Positions 25,528 to 33,768 of a stretch of DNA of 64,000 nt are shown here, in pieces; positions within the stretch are counted from its first letter, which is position 1, and every line of letters begins with the position of its first letter. The stretch is taken from NCBI GenBank assembly GCA_965230625.1, contig CBDDLL010000001.1, forward strand, positions 1,054,001 through 1,118,000. Reading direction: 5' to 3'. A program made the translations under genes and the position numbers. The notes below the pieces were generated by a model. The model ran no database searches, had not been told where the DNA came from, and was given only the letters and a program-made list of their open reading frames with translations. The DNA is from Saccharicrinis sp965230625 (GTDB lineage: Bacteria > Bacteroidota > Bacteroidia > Bacteroidales > Marinilabiliaceae).

Positions 25528-26623
25528 AATTTATTCCTTGATTAAATACACCGTAAATTCTGGCACGGGTTAATATTTTATTGGCCCAATACCTATGAGG
25601 TTTGTACTCATTCATCTTATTAGAGAATTTGCTGTTTTTTGCTCCATGAACCGAACATTGATCCGATACAATATCCAGTGCGTCATGATAGTCTTCATAA
25701 CCAATAATATAATTAGATTGAATAGGTAATAATTGCGAAGGATGGATAGCTGTTTTTCCCCATAATCCATTAATCATATCTAATTTTACTTCTTCTAATA
25801 GTTTTTTTTGGGTGGGATGTTCTAAAAGTTCCAACGGAGCTAATTTCTTTCGCACTTCGGTATCTGGAAAGAATTCCCAAACACCTCCGGAGACCACATA
25901 AGGAGCCTCGCGCCTACAAAAAAAGTTAACTATATCACCAATACAATCTTTCATTAATGATATTTCGTATATGGTAAAATCAAGATCCCTGCGTAATTGA
26001 TATAAGCCTAGAAAATCAGTAGATCCCATTCTGATATTTAGTACAGAGTCTTTGTTTTGATTCAGAACACTATAAATATGTTGTAAGGTTGTTAGTCTCT
26101 TTTCTCGCTCCATAATTTCAGGTCCTTCTAAAATGGGACATACATACAATGGAGTGGAATAATTTTCCTTTATCCTATTAAATATCTGAAAATAAGAATC
26201 TGCTACCTTTGTATCAAATTTAGGAAACACAAAACCGGTTAGCATTTCCATAATGTCCTCAAATTCCTGACCAACTTCACGAAGATGTTCTGGGGAACGA
26301 ACTCTAATAAACATTAATGGAAGAGATGTACTATTAGATGAGGAGTAAAGTTCTTTTAACTCGAGTAACTGTAATAGCAGTTTTTTTTGCGCCGAAGAAA
26401 CCTCATTATCACCTATAGCATCTTCTAAACAAAAAACAATTGACTTTAAATCGGTATTGGTTTGAACAAACTTAACCAAACCATCCTTGGTAGCAGGAAA
26501 ATACAATAGTGCACCTAATGTATGTTCTAAGAGCTCTTTTTCAGTAAACTTATCGAAATTACCAGGTGGAATATAAAAAATGCGTTCTGTTTTTTCCTTA
26601 TTCAAAAAATCAAAGTATCTCAT
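25505..26623 (-). CDS. HpcH/HpaI-like TIM-barrel C-C bond lyase of the Ter locus
   Basis: The 372-residue protein is recognised as the citrate-lyase-beta-like C-C bond lyase that accompanies Ter PRTases. Visible features are LGALLYFPATKDGLVKFV, SIVFCLEDAIGD with the acidic metal ligand, VCPILEGPEIM with its glutamate, and the LNIRMGSTDFLGLY barrel strand. It should make or break a C-C bond in an acyl or keto-acid substrate. It is the first gene of the four-gene module, 29 bases after a terminator that closes the preceding TerD unit. I see no good promoter box in that gap, so partial read-through is possible. Confidence 0.88.
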   Translation of the reverse strand: MRYFDFLNKEKTERIFYIPPGNFDKFTEKELLEHTLGALLYFPATKDGLVKFVQTNTDLKSIVFCLEDAIGDNEVSSAQKKLLLQLLELKELYSSSNSTSLPLMFIRVRSPEHLREVGQEFEDIMEMLTGFVFPKFDTKVADSYFQIFNRIKENYSTPLYVCPILEGPEIMEREKRLTTLQHIYSVLNQNKDSVLNIRMGSTDFLGLYQLRRDLDFTIYEISLMKDCIGDIVNFFCRREAPYVVSGGVWEFFPDTEVRKKLAPLELLEHPTQKKLLEEVKLDMINGLWGKTAIHPSQLLPIQSNYIIGYEDYHDALDIVSDQCSVHGAKNSKFSNKMNEYKPHRYWANKILTRARIYGVFNQGINYESLFKE

Positions 26624-26651
26624 TTTCTGCTATTGGCATATGAGTTAAATT

Positions 26652-26677
26652 AAAAAGCCGATAGAAACCGGCTTTTT
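26652..26677 (-). terminator. Terminator after the YceG-TelA-TerD-TerD unit
   Basis: AAAAAGCCG (26652-26660) pairs perfectly with CGGCTTTTT (26669-26677) over an eight-base loop. It lies 41 bases downstream of the last TerD gene on the minus strand and just upstream of the lyase gene. Confidence 0.9.
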
Positions 26678-26717
26678 ATATTACTTAAGGATTGCTTTTA
26701 TATTTTAAGCAAGTAAA

Positions 26718-27296
26718 TTATACACTTACTCCATAGTCTTTACAAACAGCATAAAGACCACCTTGATATCCAGCTCCAACAGCACTAAACTTCCACTCAC
26801 CGTTATGCTTATACAGTTCTCCAACTATTAGAGCTGTTTCTATAGAGAAATCCTCGCCTAAGTCATATCTTACCAATTCTTCATTAGTAGATTCATCTAC
26901 AATTCGAACAAATGCATTACTTACCTGACCAAAGTTTTGGTTTCTTTCTGCAGCTTCGTGAATGGTAATTACAAAACTAACTTTCTCAATATCTCCAGGC
27001 ATTTTTGATAGGTCAATCTTAATTTGTTCATCATCACCTTCACCTTCGCCGGTTAAGTTGTCACCAGTATGAAAAACAGCTCCATCGGCACCTTTAGTAT
27101 TATTGAAGAAAACAAAATCTTCATCTTTACGAACTTTGCCAGTACTGTTTAAAATAAAAGCACTTGCATCTAAATCAAAATCGCTTTCGCCGTCATATTT
27201 ATTTACATCCCACCCTAATCCAACTATAATGTTATTAAGACCAGCATTTGTTTTTGTGAGGTCAATTTTTTGACCTTTAGTTAAATTAACAGCCAT
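26718..27296 (-). CDS. TerD-family Ca2+-binding stress protein
   Basis: The 192-residue protein starts at the ATG 27294-27296 (MAVNLTKGQKIDL). The frame is open to 27317, but those seven extra residues lack homology. The Ca2+ site is canonical: GLGWDVNKYDGESDFDLDASAF, with the acidic GEGEGDDEQIKIDLSK. It begins one base after the stop of the preceding TerD gene. It is the last gene before a terminator and is more like the 15109 gene than like its immediate neighbour. Confidence 0.94.
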   Translation of the reverse strand: MAVNLTKGQKIDLTKTNAGLNNIIVGLGWDVNKYDGESDFDLDASAFILNSTGKVRKDEDFVFFNNTKGADGAVFHTGDNLTGEGEGDDEQIKIDLSKMPGDIEKVSFVITIHEAAERNQNFGQVSNAFVRIVDESTNEELVRYDLGEDFSIETALIVGELYKHNGEWKFSAVGAGYQGGLYAVCKDYGVSV

Positions 27297-27297
27297 A

Positions 27298-27906
27298 TTA
27301 TTTGTATTTATTAACAATTGAACTTAAAGTAGTATCATTGGTTCCCTGTCCTATTGCACCAAATTTCCACTCGCTCTCTCTACGATAAATTTCACCAACT
27401 ATTAAACTGGTTTTTCCATCAAACTCACTCTCCAAATTATAACGAATGAGTTCTTTATTAGTGGCCATATCAACAATGCGAATAAAAGCATTTTGAATCA
27501 TTCCAAAATGTTGCTTGCGTTGAACTGCACTATAAATATTTACTACAAAAATTAATTTATGAATGTTTGAAGGGATTTTGGATAAGGAAACTAATACTAC
27601 TTCGTCATCACCTTCTCCTTCTCCAGTTAAGTTATCACCTGTATGTTTAACAGAACCACAAGGAGACGTTAAGCTTCCAAAATATACAAGATCCTTCTTG
27701 TTCTTGAACTTATCTCCTTCGTTAAGCATAATAACTGAGGCATCGCAATCAATTTCCGGAGCTCCTGCTGATAATAGTTTCTTAAAGAAACCTCCAGATT
27801 GACTTTGACTTACAGGATCCCAACCTAAACCTACCTTAATATTATCATAAGTCTGATCTTTTTTGGTAAGGTCAACCTTTTGTCCTTTAGTTAAATTAAT
27901 AGCCAT
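27298..27906 (-). CDS. TerD-family protein with inserted segment
   Basis: The 202-residue protein starts MAINLTKGQKVDLTKKD. It keeps GLGWDP and DCDASVIML, but a 15-residue insertion (SQSQSGGFFKKLLSAGAPE) separates the two halves of the Ca2+ site, and the first aspartate cluster reads EIDCDAS. The acidic loop GEGEGDDEVVLVSL is preserved. It lies between TelA (three-base gap) and the second TerD (one-base gap). It is probably a Ca2+-binding paralogue working together with them. Confidence 0.93.
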   Translation of the reverse strand: MAINLTKGQKVDLTKKDQTYDNIKVGLGWDPVSQSQSGGFFKKLLSAGAPEIDCDASVIMLNEGDKFKNKKDLVYFGSLTSPCGSVKHTGDNLTGEGEGDDEVVLVSLSKIPSNIHKLIFVVNIYSAVQRKQHFGMIQNAFIRIVDMATNKELIRYNLESEFDGKTSLIVGEIYRRESEWKFGAIGQGTNDTTLSSIVNKYK

Positions 27907-27909
27907 AAC

Positions 27910-29034
27910 TTATTGCTGTTTAAATTTATCCATGATGTTATTTTGCAATTCATGAAGTTTTTTAGTTCCGTCTTCACGTTGTTTCCTATTCTCTTCTTCA
28001 ATTGCCTTAGTTTCGTCAATTCCTTGTAAAATGGTTTGCCATGTTTCCTGAAGTGTTTCTAATTTCACACTTCCACCTGAAAGTTTGGCTATCTGAGCAC
28101 TTTGTGCTGCTGTATTTTGCGCATTTTTTAATAATAATTCGTTGGTGGCTTTATCTAATGCTTCCATCGAATCGGCCACAATTTTTTGTTTTTTAAGAGC
28201 AATGGCCTGAACCAAGCCAGTTTTAAATACAGGGATAGTAACAACAAATGCACTTTGAATTTTTCCTAAAAGTTTATAATTCCCTTTTTGGATCATTCGA
28301 ATTTGTGGCGCAGTTTGTAGTGCTACTACTTTGCCCATTTCCAGATCGTAAATTCTTTGATCAAGAATTTCGATGCTGTTATTCATGGTTTCTAAGTTCA
28401 ATACATCCAATTGGTTACCGCTGGTTGCTTTTTCTTGTAAAACTGGCAGTTCATTTTCTTTTAGATGTTTTGAAATCAAATTACCACCGGCAATATATTT
28501 CTCTAATTCTTCATAAAAATGAAAATTGCTCTCGAATAAATCGTTTAACTCAGTATTGGTTTGGCTTATTCCTGATTTATATTTATTTATTTCACGAAAG
28601 ATGATATCTATTTCTCCGCCAATAGTCTGGTATTTGGCAAGAATTTTTTCAATCATCTTTTTAGTATTCTTGAACATTTTCCCTAAAATACCACCTTTGT
28701 CTTCTTCAAAATCTTTAGGGTCAAATGTTTGCATTAATTTAGATAGCTGCTTAAGCATGGTAGCAGAATCCTCTAAATCACTTCTTTTTACTCGTTTCAG
28801 GATTTTATCAGCGAAACCTGCTATTTCGGATGCTGGTTTAGCACCGTATTCTAAAATGGTAGAGTGATCACGAATATCTATTTGGCGCGAAATTTTTTCA
28901 ACTTCAGGAGATTTTGATAATTCAGCCTGAATTCGGGCAACTACATTGTCAATTTCTTTTTGGGGATTTTCGGCAATTACTATTTCCCCATCTGTGTTTT
29001 TAACTGTCTCTACTATTGGTTTTTCAGATTCCAT
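27910..29034 (-). CDS. TelA/KlaA-like toxic anion resistance protein
   Basis: The 374-residue soluble protein is almost entirely alpha-helical with long coiled-coil stretches. The TelA core is seen in GGEIDIIFREINKYKSGI, LYDLEMGKVVALQTAPQIRMIQKGN, and the LVQAIALKKQKIVADSMEALDKATNELL segment near the end. TelA proteins are linked to tellurite, nisin and cell-wall antibiotic tolerance; their mechanism is unknown. It stands between YceG (61-base gap) and two TerD genes. The same order is known from the Bacillus yce operon. Confidence 0.93.
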   Translation of the reverse strand: MESEKPIVETVKNTDGEIVIAENPQKEIDNVVARIQAELSKSPEVEKISRQIDIRDHSTILEYGAKPASEIAGFADKILKRVKRSDLEDSATMLKQLSKLMQTFDPKDFEEDKGGILGKMFKNTKKMIEKILAKYQTIGGEIDIIFREINKYKSGISQTNTELNDLFESNFHFYEELEKYIAGGNLISKHLKENELPVLQEKATSGNQLDVLNLETMNNSIEILDQRIYDLEMGKVVALQTAPQIRMIQKGNYKLLGKIQSAFVVTIPVFKTGLVQAIALKKQKIVADSMEALDKATNELLLKNAQNTAAQSAQIAKLSGGSVKLETLQETWQTILQGIDETKAIEEENRKQREDGTKKLHELQNNIMDKFKQQ

Positions 29035-29095
29035 ATTAAGTAATAAAATGGTTAATATTAAAGTTTAAAAGGTTAGTATAAATCAAAGACAAGTT

Positions 29096-30733
29096 TTATT
29101 TTATATATTTTCCAAAAATCGAAAAACTTTTAAAAGGTAAATTAAATGCAACACTACTTAAGTGGTGCAGGTTGTAAGCTGATTCATCAATATATATTTC
29201 AATATCGTTATGTCCAGCCGGATTAAAAATAACAACATCCATTCCTACACGACTCAAAAAATAGATTAAAATACTATCTTCAAAAATCAGTTCTCCATTT
29301 ATTTCATTATTATAAATAATGCATTTAGGAACCTGTCTTGGATAATCAAACATTTGAAGGAGCTGTAATATATCATTTCCTATTGAAAGCATTACGGTAA
29401 ATATGATAATGCGCTGCTCGTCAACTCCATACTTCTTATTTCTTTTAATGCCTTTCATGTTGCAAAAATCTTTGGTGCACTCTGCTATTAGTTTTTGAAC
29501 ATGCTTTTGTAAATGTTTATATGGCCAAAAGTCAGCAACTAATAATCGTTCAACATCAATGTCATAGTTTTTACTTACTGCATAAAACTCAATTTTCTTT
29601 AATTTATTGATTTTACTACAGATAGGCAAGGAGTCAATAAATAAAGTTTTGGGTAGTTTCTTTAATTCATTGATATCATCATAGTACTTGTCATGGTTTT
29701 CGTGAACACCTAAAACTTTAGCAAAAAAGTTTGGGATAGTAACCACACCCTGTCCAACTTCCCAACCATTGCGCATAATGGATTGTTCTTTGGCTAAAAT
29801 ACTAATTTCTTCATAAGTGCTTCGTAATGTTAATGGTCTTACATGGTAATTTATAAGTTGCCATGGTTTATAAAACATCGAGTCTTCAGAGTGAAGCGTA
29901 TCTCTTAATTCTTCACCTGCACTATATGCTTCGGTTGTTACTATGTTTTTAATCCTTTCTGTTGGAAAAGGTTTTAATGGTAAAAATCTTGATGTTTCGG
30001 CCTGTTGACTTAATTGATGCTCTGGATCTATTTCTTCAAATGGTGATTTTGATTCAGAGTTTACATATATCACGTCACTTCCAATATACCCCAGGAAATA
30101 TAGAAAATATGCTTCGCGTTTGCTAATAGGGCCATAATAAAGAGCCTTTGGGGTGATTCCTGCGTAATCAAATTCTCTTAAAACAGGTTCGAGGTAAATA
30201 TTAATCCAAAAAACTATATGTACTAATATGTTTTTAACCTCCTGGTTTCTTAAGTTAGTCTTATGTATTTCAAAATACTTATTAAAAAAGGAGGTTAATC
30301 CATCTATAATGAGTTTGTTATGTTTGGAATCGGTAAATCTTTTAATGGCATTACTTTTTTCAATTGCTTTAATAATATGAGCAGTATCAATAAGCCCTCT
30401 TTTTTCAAGAATTACCCATTCCGTCTGAATTTTATCAATAGTAGTATTATCAATCTTTTTATTTAAACCATTTTCAAATTTTAAATAAAGATTGTTATAA
30501 TGCTTTAATTTATCGTTTAAGGTAAAGATACGATCGTAAAAATCATCTTCATCACCAATAACACCATTCACCCTGTAAAAGTAAACAGGAATGGTTACTT
30601 CGTTATCATCATTGAAGAAACCTCTTCGTTCTAAAGCTTTTTTAAATAAATTATCATCATCGAAATTATCGATCTTTGCTCGCGTTGTTTGAAGAGTACG
30701 GTTATTTAAGCTCCACTTTTTAATAGATTGCAT
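29096..30733 (-). CDS. YceG-family protein of Ter loci
   Basis: The 545-residue protein matches the family represented by Bacillus subtilis YceG, not the unrelated MltG/YceG transglycosylase. It has two similar halves: each carries a GVIGDE- or GVHENHD-like loop, a region ending in a YFLYFLGYIGSDVIYV or YFLSRVGMDVVIF strand, and paired proline-rich segments. The function is unknown in the family, though it always keeps company with TelA and TerD. It is the first gene of its unit and has its own -7 box 35 bases upstream. Confidence 0.85.
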   Translation of the reverse strand: MQSIKKWSLNNRTLQTTRAKIDNFDDDNLFKKALERRGFFNDDNEVTIPVYFYRVNGVIGDEDDFYDRIFTLNDKLKHYNNLYLKFENGLNKKIDNTTIDKIQTEWVILEKRGLIDTAHIIKAIEKSNAIKRFTDSKHNKLIIDGLTSFFNKYFEIHKTNLRNQEVKNILVHIVFWINIYLEPVLREFDYAGITPKALYYGPISKREAYFLYFLGYIGSDVIYVNSESKSPFEEIDPEHQLSQQAETSRFLPLKPFPTERIKNIVTTEAYSAGEELRDTLHSEDSMFYKPWQLINYHVRPLTLRSTYEEISILAKEQSIMRNGWEVGQGVVTIPNFFAKVLGVHENHDKYYDDINELKKLPKTLFIDSLPICSKINKLKKIEFYAVSKNYDIDVERLLVADFWPYKHLQKHVQKLIAECTKDFCNMKGIKRNKKYGVDEQRIIIFTVMLSIGNDILQLLQMFDYPRQVPKCIIYNNEINGELIFEDSILIYFLSRVGMDVVIFNPAGHNDIEIYIDESAYNLHHLSSVAFNLPFKSFSIFGKYIK

Positions 30734-30767
30734 ATATTAAAAGGCCTTTTGCAAGATTTTTAACGTT

Positions 30768-30775
30768 CAAATATA
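30768..30775 (-). promoter_or_regulatory. -7 box for the YceG-TelA-TerD unit
   Basis: On the minus strand TATATTTG matches the Bacteroidota TAnnTTTG consensus, 35 bases from the ATG at 30733. No TTTG lies at the expected -33 distance, so it is a partial promoter match. Confidence 0.6.
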
Positions 30776-30796
30776 GTTGAAATAATTCGTTTATTT

Positions 30797-30960
30797 TATA
30801 TAGTCTTTGCAAGAAAAAGCCAAAATACTGCGTTACGCTTGCCAGAAAAATACTCATTTACACATGTTAAACTCCGTTTTTTCTGACTTCACAAGCCTTG
30901 TTTTGTTGCTTTCTTATCAAAGACATTAAATTATCAGAGTTTTCTTGCGGATATTATATA
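30797..30960. mobile_element. MITE-like palindromic element with terminal inverted repeats
   Basis: The 164-base block begins with a 21-base sequence starting TATATAGTC and ending GCAAGAAAA. It ends with that sequence inverted (30940-30960): 17 of 21 positions match, with TATATA and GCAAGAAAA intact. Inside is a further imperfect palindrome (about 30844-30884): AGAAAAA, then ATTTACACATGTTAAA, then TTTTTTCT. There is no coding frame. The structure fits a miniature inverted-repeat element or a large intergenic repeat lying between the Ter locus and dnaG. Confidence 0.6.
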
Positions 30961-31084
30961 GCAACCCTTGAATTTGCAGGCAAAGTAGGTAATTGTAATG
31001 TTAAATCTTTAATTATTGTTTAAATTGATTTTACAAAATTTTTAAACAGGATAGGGTGTACTCTATAAAATAACAATCAATTCT

Positions 31085-31092
31085 TATCTTTG
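31085..31092 (+). promoter_or_regulatory. -7 box for dnaG
   Basis: TATCTTTG matches TAnnTTTG perfectly and lies 31 bases before the ATG at 31123. It overlaps an upstream in-frame TTG at 31090, which therefore cannot be the translation start. Confidence 0.7.
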
Positions 31093-31122
31093 TGTTTCTC
31101 GTATTTGCAGCAAAAATTAGTA

Positions 31123-33072
31123 ATGATAGATCAAGGGACAGTTGATAGAATTGTAGAAGTATCGCAAGAACAAATAGTTGATGTAGTATCAGAGTTTGTT
31201 TCGTTGCGAAGAAGAGGGGTTAATTATATTGGTTGTTGTCCGTTTCATAACGAAAAAACGCCTTCGTTTACAGTTTCTCCGCACAAAGGAATTTATAAAT
31301 GCTTTGGTTGTGGTAAAGGAGGAAATGCAGTTAATTTTGTAATGGACGTGGAACAAATCTCTTTTATTGATGCCATTAAGTTTTTAGGTAAAAAGTTTCA
31401 TATTCATGTTGAAGAAGTGGAGCTTAGCCCTGAACAGCAACAGGTAAAAAATGACAGGGAGAGTATGATGGCTGTTACTGGATTTGCGCAAAAGTACTTT
31501 ACAAGTATCCTACATAAATCAGATGAGGGACGTTCTGTTGGAATGTCATATTTAAGGAGTAGGGGTTTTAGGGATGATATAATTAAAAAATTTGAGTTAG
31601 GTTATTCTCCTGAAGCAAAATCTGCTCTAACCAATGAAGCCATAAAGAATAGTTTTAAACTTGAGTTTTTGGAAAAAACAGGTTTAACTATTGTACGAGA
31701 TAATTATAAAGCCGACCGTTTTCGTGGTAGAGTTATTTTCCCTATTCATAGTATTTCGGGAAAACCAACTGCTTTTGGCGGACGAATATTAAAAAGTGAT
31801 GCCAAAACAGCAAAATATTTAAATTCACCTGAATCAGAAATATATCATAAGAGCAAAATTCTGTATGGTATTTATCATGCAAAAACAGAAATAACAAGAA
31901 AGGAGAAGTGTTATTTAGTTGAAGGATATACCGATGTAATAGCTTTTCATCAAGCAGGAATAACAAATGTAGTTGCTTCTTCTGGTACTGCATTAACAGT
32001 AGATCAAATAAGATTAATTGCGAGGTTTACTCCAAATATTACTATCATATATGATGGTGACCCAGCTGGTATCAAAGCGTCTTTAAGAGGAATTGATTTA
32101 GTTCTGGAACAAGGTATGAATGTTAGAGTGCTTTTGTTACCAGAAGGTGAAGATCCGGATTCATTCTCAAAAAGTAAAAGTGCCGAAGAATTGCAAGCTT
32201 ATATTGCTGAAAATGAAAATGATTTTATAAAATTCAAGACTGGTTTACTTTTAAAGGATACTAAAAATGATCCAGTTAAAAGAGCGGGTTTGTTGCAAGA
32301 TATTGTTAAAACAATTTCGGTAATACCAGATAATATAGTGCGAGGAGAGTATGTTAAAGAATGCAGTACATTACTAAATGTAAAAGAACAGGTATTATAT
32401 AACGAAATTGGTAAGCTCACACGCAAAAACCGACAAGAAAAATATAAGAAATTTGCATCAGATAATCAGACGTCTGCACCGTTAAACAATAATTCGGTTT
32501 CCGATTCAAATATTTCAAAACAAAACTCTTTTGATGTTGAAGAAAAAGAGCTTATTCGTTTTATGATAAAATTTGGTGATAAACCAATGGACGAAACAGA
32601 TAATGAAGAAGGTCAGATAACTGTTGGAGATTATATTTTATCACAGTTACAAGAAGATGAGTTGGAAAGTGAAAATTCATTATATAACAAGATATTTGCC
32701 TTATATGAAGAGAATAGAGATAAGGATGGTTTTGAGGCGGTAAAGTATTTTGCAGCTCATATTGATCCAGAAGTGACTAAGTTAACTTCTGACCTGTTAA
32801 GCAAGGAATATGCATTAAGTAAAATTCACCAACGTTTTGGATCGGGTGATTTGGATGAAGGTACAATGTTACATGTATTAGTGCCAAAGCTAATGAATGA
32901 GCTTAAATTAAAGAAAGTAAAGTGGTTGATTGAGCAAAAGCGAAAAGAACTAAAAGAAGCTGAGTTACAACAGAATGCTGAAAGCTTAATCGAAATTATG
33001 CAAACTATGGTTAAGTTGCAACAGTTACAAGCCTTACTTTCAAAAGAGTTAGGAAATAGAACAATTGTATAA
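31123..33072 (+). CDS. dnaG: DNA primase
   Basis: The 649-residue protein has the CHC2 zinc finger near the N terminus (CCPFHNEKTPSFTVSPHKG, then CFGCGKGGNAVNF). The TOPRIM catalytic centre is in YLVEGYTDVIAFHQAG and IIYDGDPAGIKAS. A C-terminal helicase-interaction region of about 180 residues follows. It makes RNA primers at the replication fork. The start is the ATG at 31123 (MIDQGTVDRIVEV), because the earlier in-frame TTG sits inside the promoter. It is followed after 20 bases by a small flavin-binding protein gene. Very secure. Confidence 0.97.
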   Translation: MIDQGTVDRIVEVSQEQIVDVVSEFVSLRRRGVNYIGCCPFHNEKTPSFTVSPHKGIYKCFGCGKGGNAVNFVMDVEQISFIDAIKFLGKKFHIHVEEVELSPEQQQVKNDRESMMAVTGFAQKYFTSILHKSDEGRSVGMSYLRSRGFRDDIIKKFELGYSPEAKSALTNEAIKNSFKLEFLEKTGLTIVRDNYKADRFRGRVIFPIHSISGKPTAFGGRILKSDAKTAKYLNSPESEIYHKSKILYGIYHAKTEITRKEKCYLVEGYTDVIAFHQAGITNVVASSGTALTVDQIRLIARFTPNITIIYDGDPAGIKASLRGIDLVLEQGMNVRVLLLPEGEDPDSFSKSKSAEELQAYIAENENDFIKFKTGLLLKDTKNDPVKRAGLLQDIVKTISVIPDNIVRGEYVKECSTLLNVKEQVLYNEIGKLTRKNRQEKYKKFASDNQTSAPLNNNSVSDSNISKQNSFDVEEKELIRFMIKFGDKPMDETDNEEGQITVGDYILSQLQEDELESENSLYNKIFALYEENRDKDGFEAVKYFAAHIDPEVTKLTSDLLSKEYALSKIHQRFGSGDLDEGTMLHVLVPKLMNELKLKKVKWLIEQKRKELKEAELQQNAESLIEIMQTMVKLQQLQALLSKELGNRTIV

Positions 33073-33092
33073 AAGCCAGAAAATTTAAACAG

Positions 33093-33596
33093 ATGAAAAC
33101 CGTAGAACATTTAGATAATGAAAAGATAGAAGCAATCATAAGAAAATGTGATATTTGTTTTGTTGGTGTTGTAGATGGAGATGTACCTTATGTATTACCC
33201 ATGAATTTTGGCTTCAAGGATAATGTGATTTATATTCACTCAGCTCCTGAAGGAAGGATTATAGATATTTTAAATAAGAATAAAAATGTTTGTGTAACGT
33301 GGAGTACCGATCATGAATTGGCTTTTCAACATCCGGAGGTGGCTTGTAGTTATCGAATGAAATCGAAAAGTGTAATTGCTTGGGGAAAAGTTAAATTTCA
33401 AGAAGATTTTGCAAAGAAGGAAAAAGCTTTGAATATTCTTATGGAGCAATACTCAGATAAGCAGTTTAAATATTCAAACCCAGCTATCCGAAATGTAAAG
33501 ATTTGGGAAATACCTATCGACAAAGTAACTTGTAAAGAGTTTGGTGCACCTCACGAAAAATACAAAGACGACAAAACTGTTCGTCGAACCTTTTAA
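33093..33596 (+). CDS. Pyridoxamine 5'-phosphate oxidase-family flavin-binding protein
   Basis: The 167-residue protein has the split-barrel FMN-binding fold of the NimA/PNPOx-like group: ICFVGVVDGDVPYVLPMNFG, then IYIHSAPEGRIIDILNKN, and CSYRMKSKSVIAWGKV. It probably binds FMN or another flavin as a reductase or nitro-compound detoxifier. It follows dnaG by 20 bases and may be read with it. Which substrate it uses cannot be told from the sequence. Confidence 0.85.
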   Translation: MKTVEHLDNEKIEAIIRKCDICFVGVVDGDVPYVLPMNFGFKDNVIYIHSAPEGRIIDILNKNKNVCVTWSTDHELAFQHPEVACSYRMKSKSVIAWGKVKFQEDFAKKEKALNILMEQYSDKQFKYSNPAIRNVKIWEIPIDKVTCKEFGAPHEKYKDDKTVRRTF

Positions 33597-33603
33597 TCTA
33601 ATT

Positions 33604-33700
33604 GGGGTTTAATCCCCAGAGGCTTGCCTAGTACTTGCGCTTGTGATGTGAACAGCGTAAGCTGTTCTATTTGAACGATGCCTCTGGGCTTGCCCCGAGG
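33604..33700. repeat. REP-like cluster of palindromes
   Basis: Three nested structures lie in 97 bases. GGGG/CCCC with a six-base spacer is at 33604-33617. CCCAGAGGC (33615-33623) is repeated inverted as GCCTCTGGG (33680-33688) and encloses a perfect GAACAGC/GCTGTTC hairpin (33650-33667). The last part, CCTCTGGGCTTGCCCCGAGG (33681-33700), folds on itself with one mismatch. It is much richer in G+C than the surroundings, as REP elements are. No RAYT transposase gene is in the window. Confidence 0.65.
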
Positions 33701-33768
33701 TAGTTCACTATTAAAATAACAGGTAGTTCTTATAAGTTCTGCTCTCTTAATTTTAAAGTAATCTAATA

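Noticed and set aside
26624..26651. A dedicated promoter for the lyase-PRTase-StiP-HAD unit
   Set aside because: Only 28 bases separate the preceding terminator from the start codon and they contain no TAnnTTTG box, so I could not support one.
28248..28867. Plus-strand frames opposite TelA
   Set aside because: Antisense shadows of a helical coding region; no promoter, signal or homology.
31090..31122. Upstream TTG start extending DnaG by 11 residues
   Set aside because: It falls inside the -7 box TATCTTTG and adds residues with no homology.
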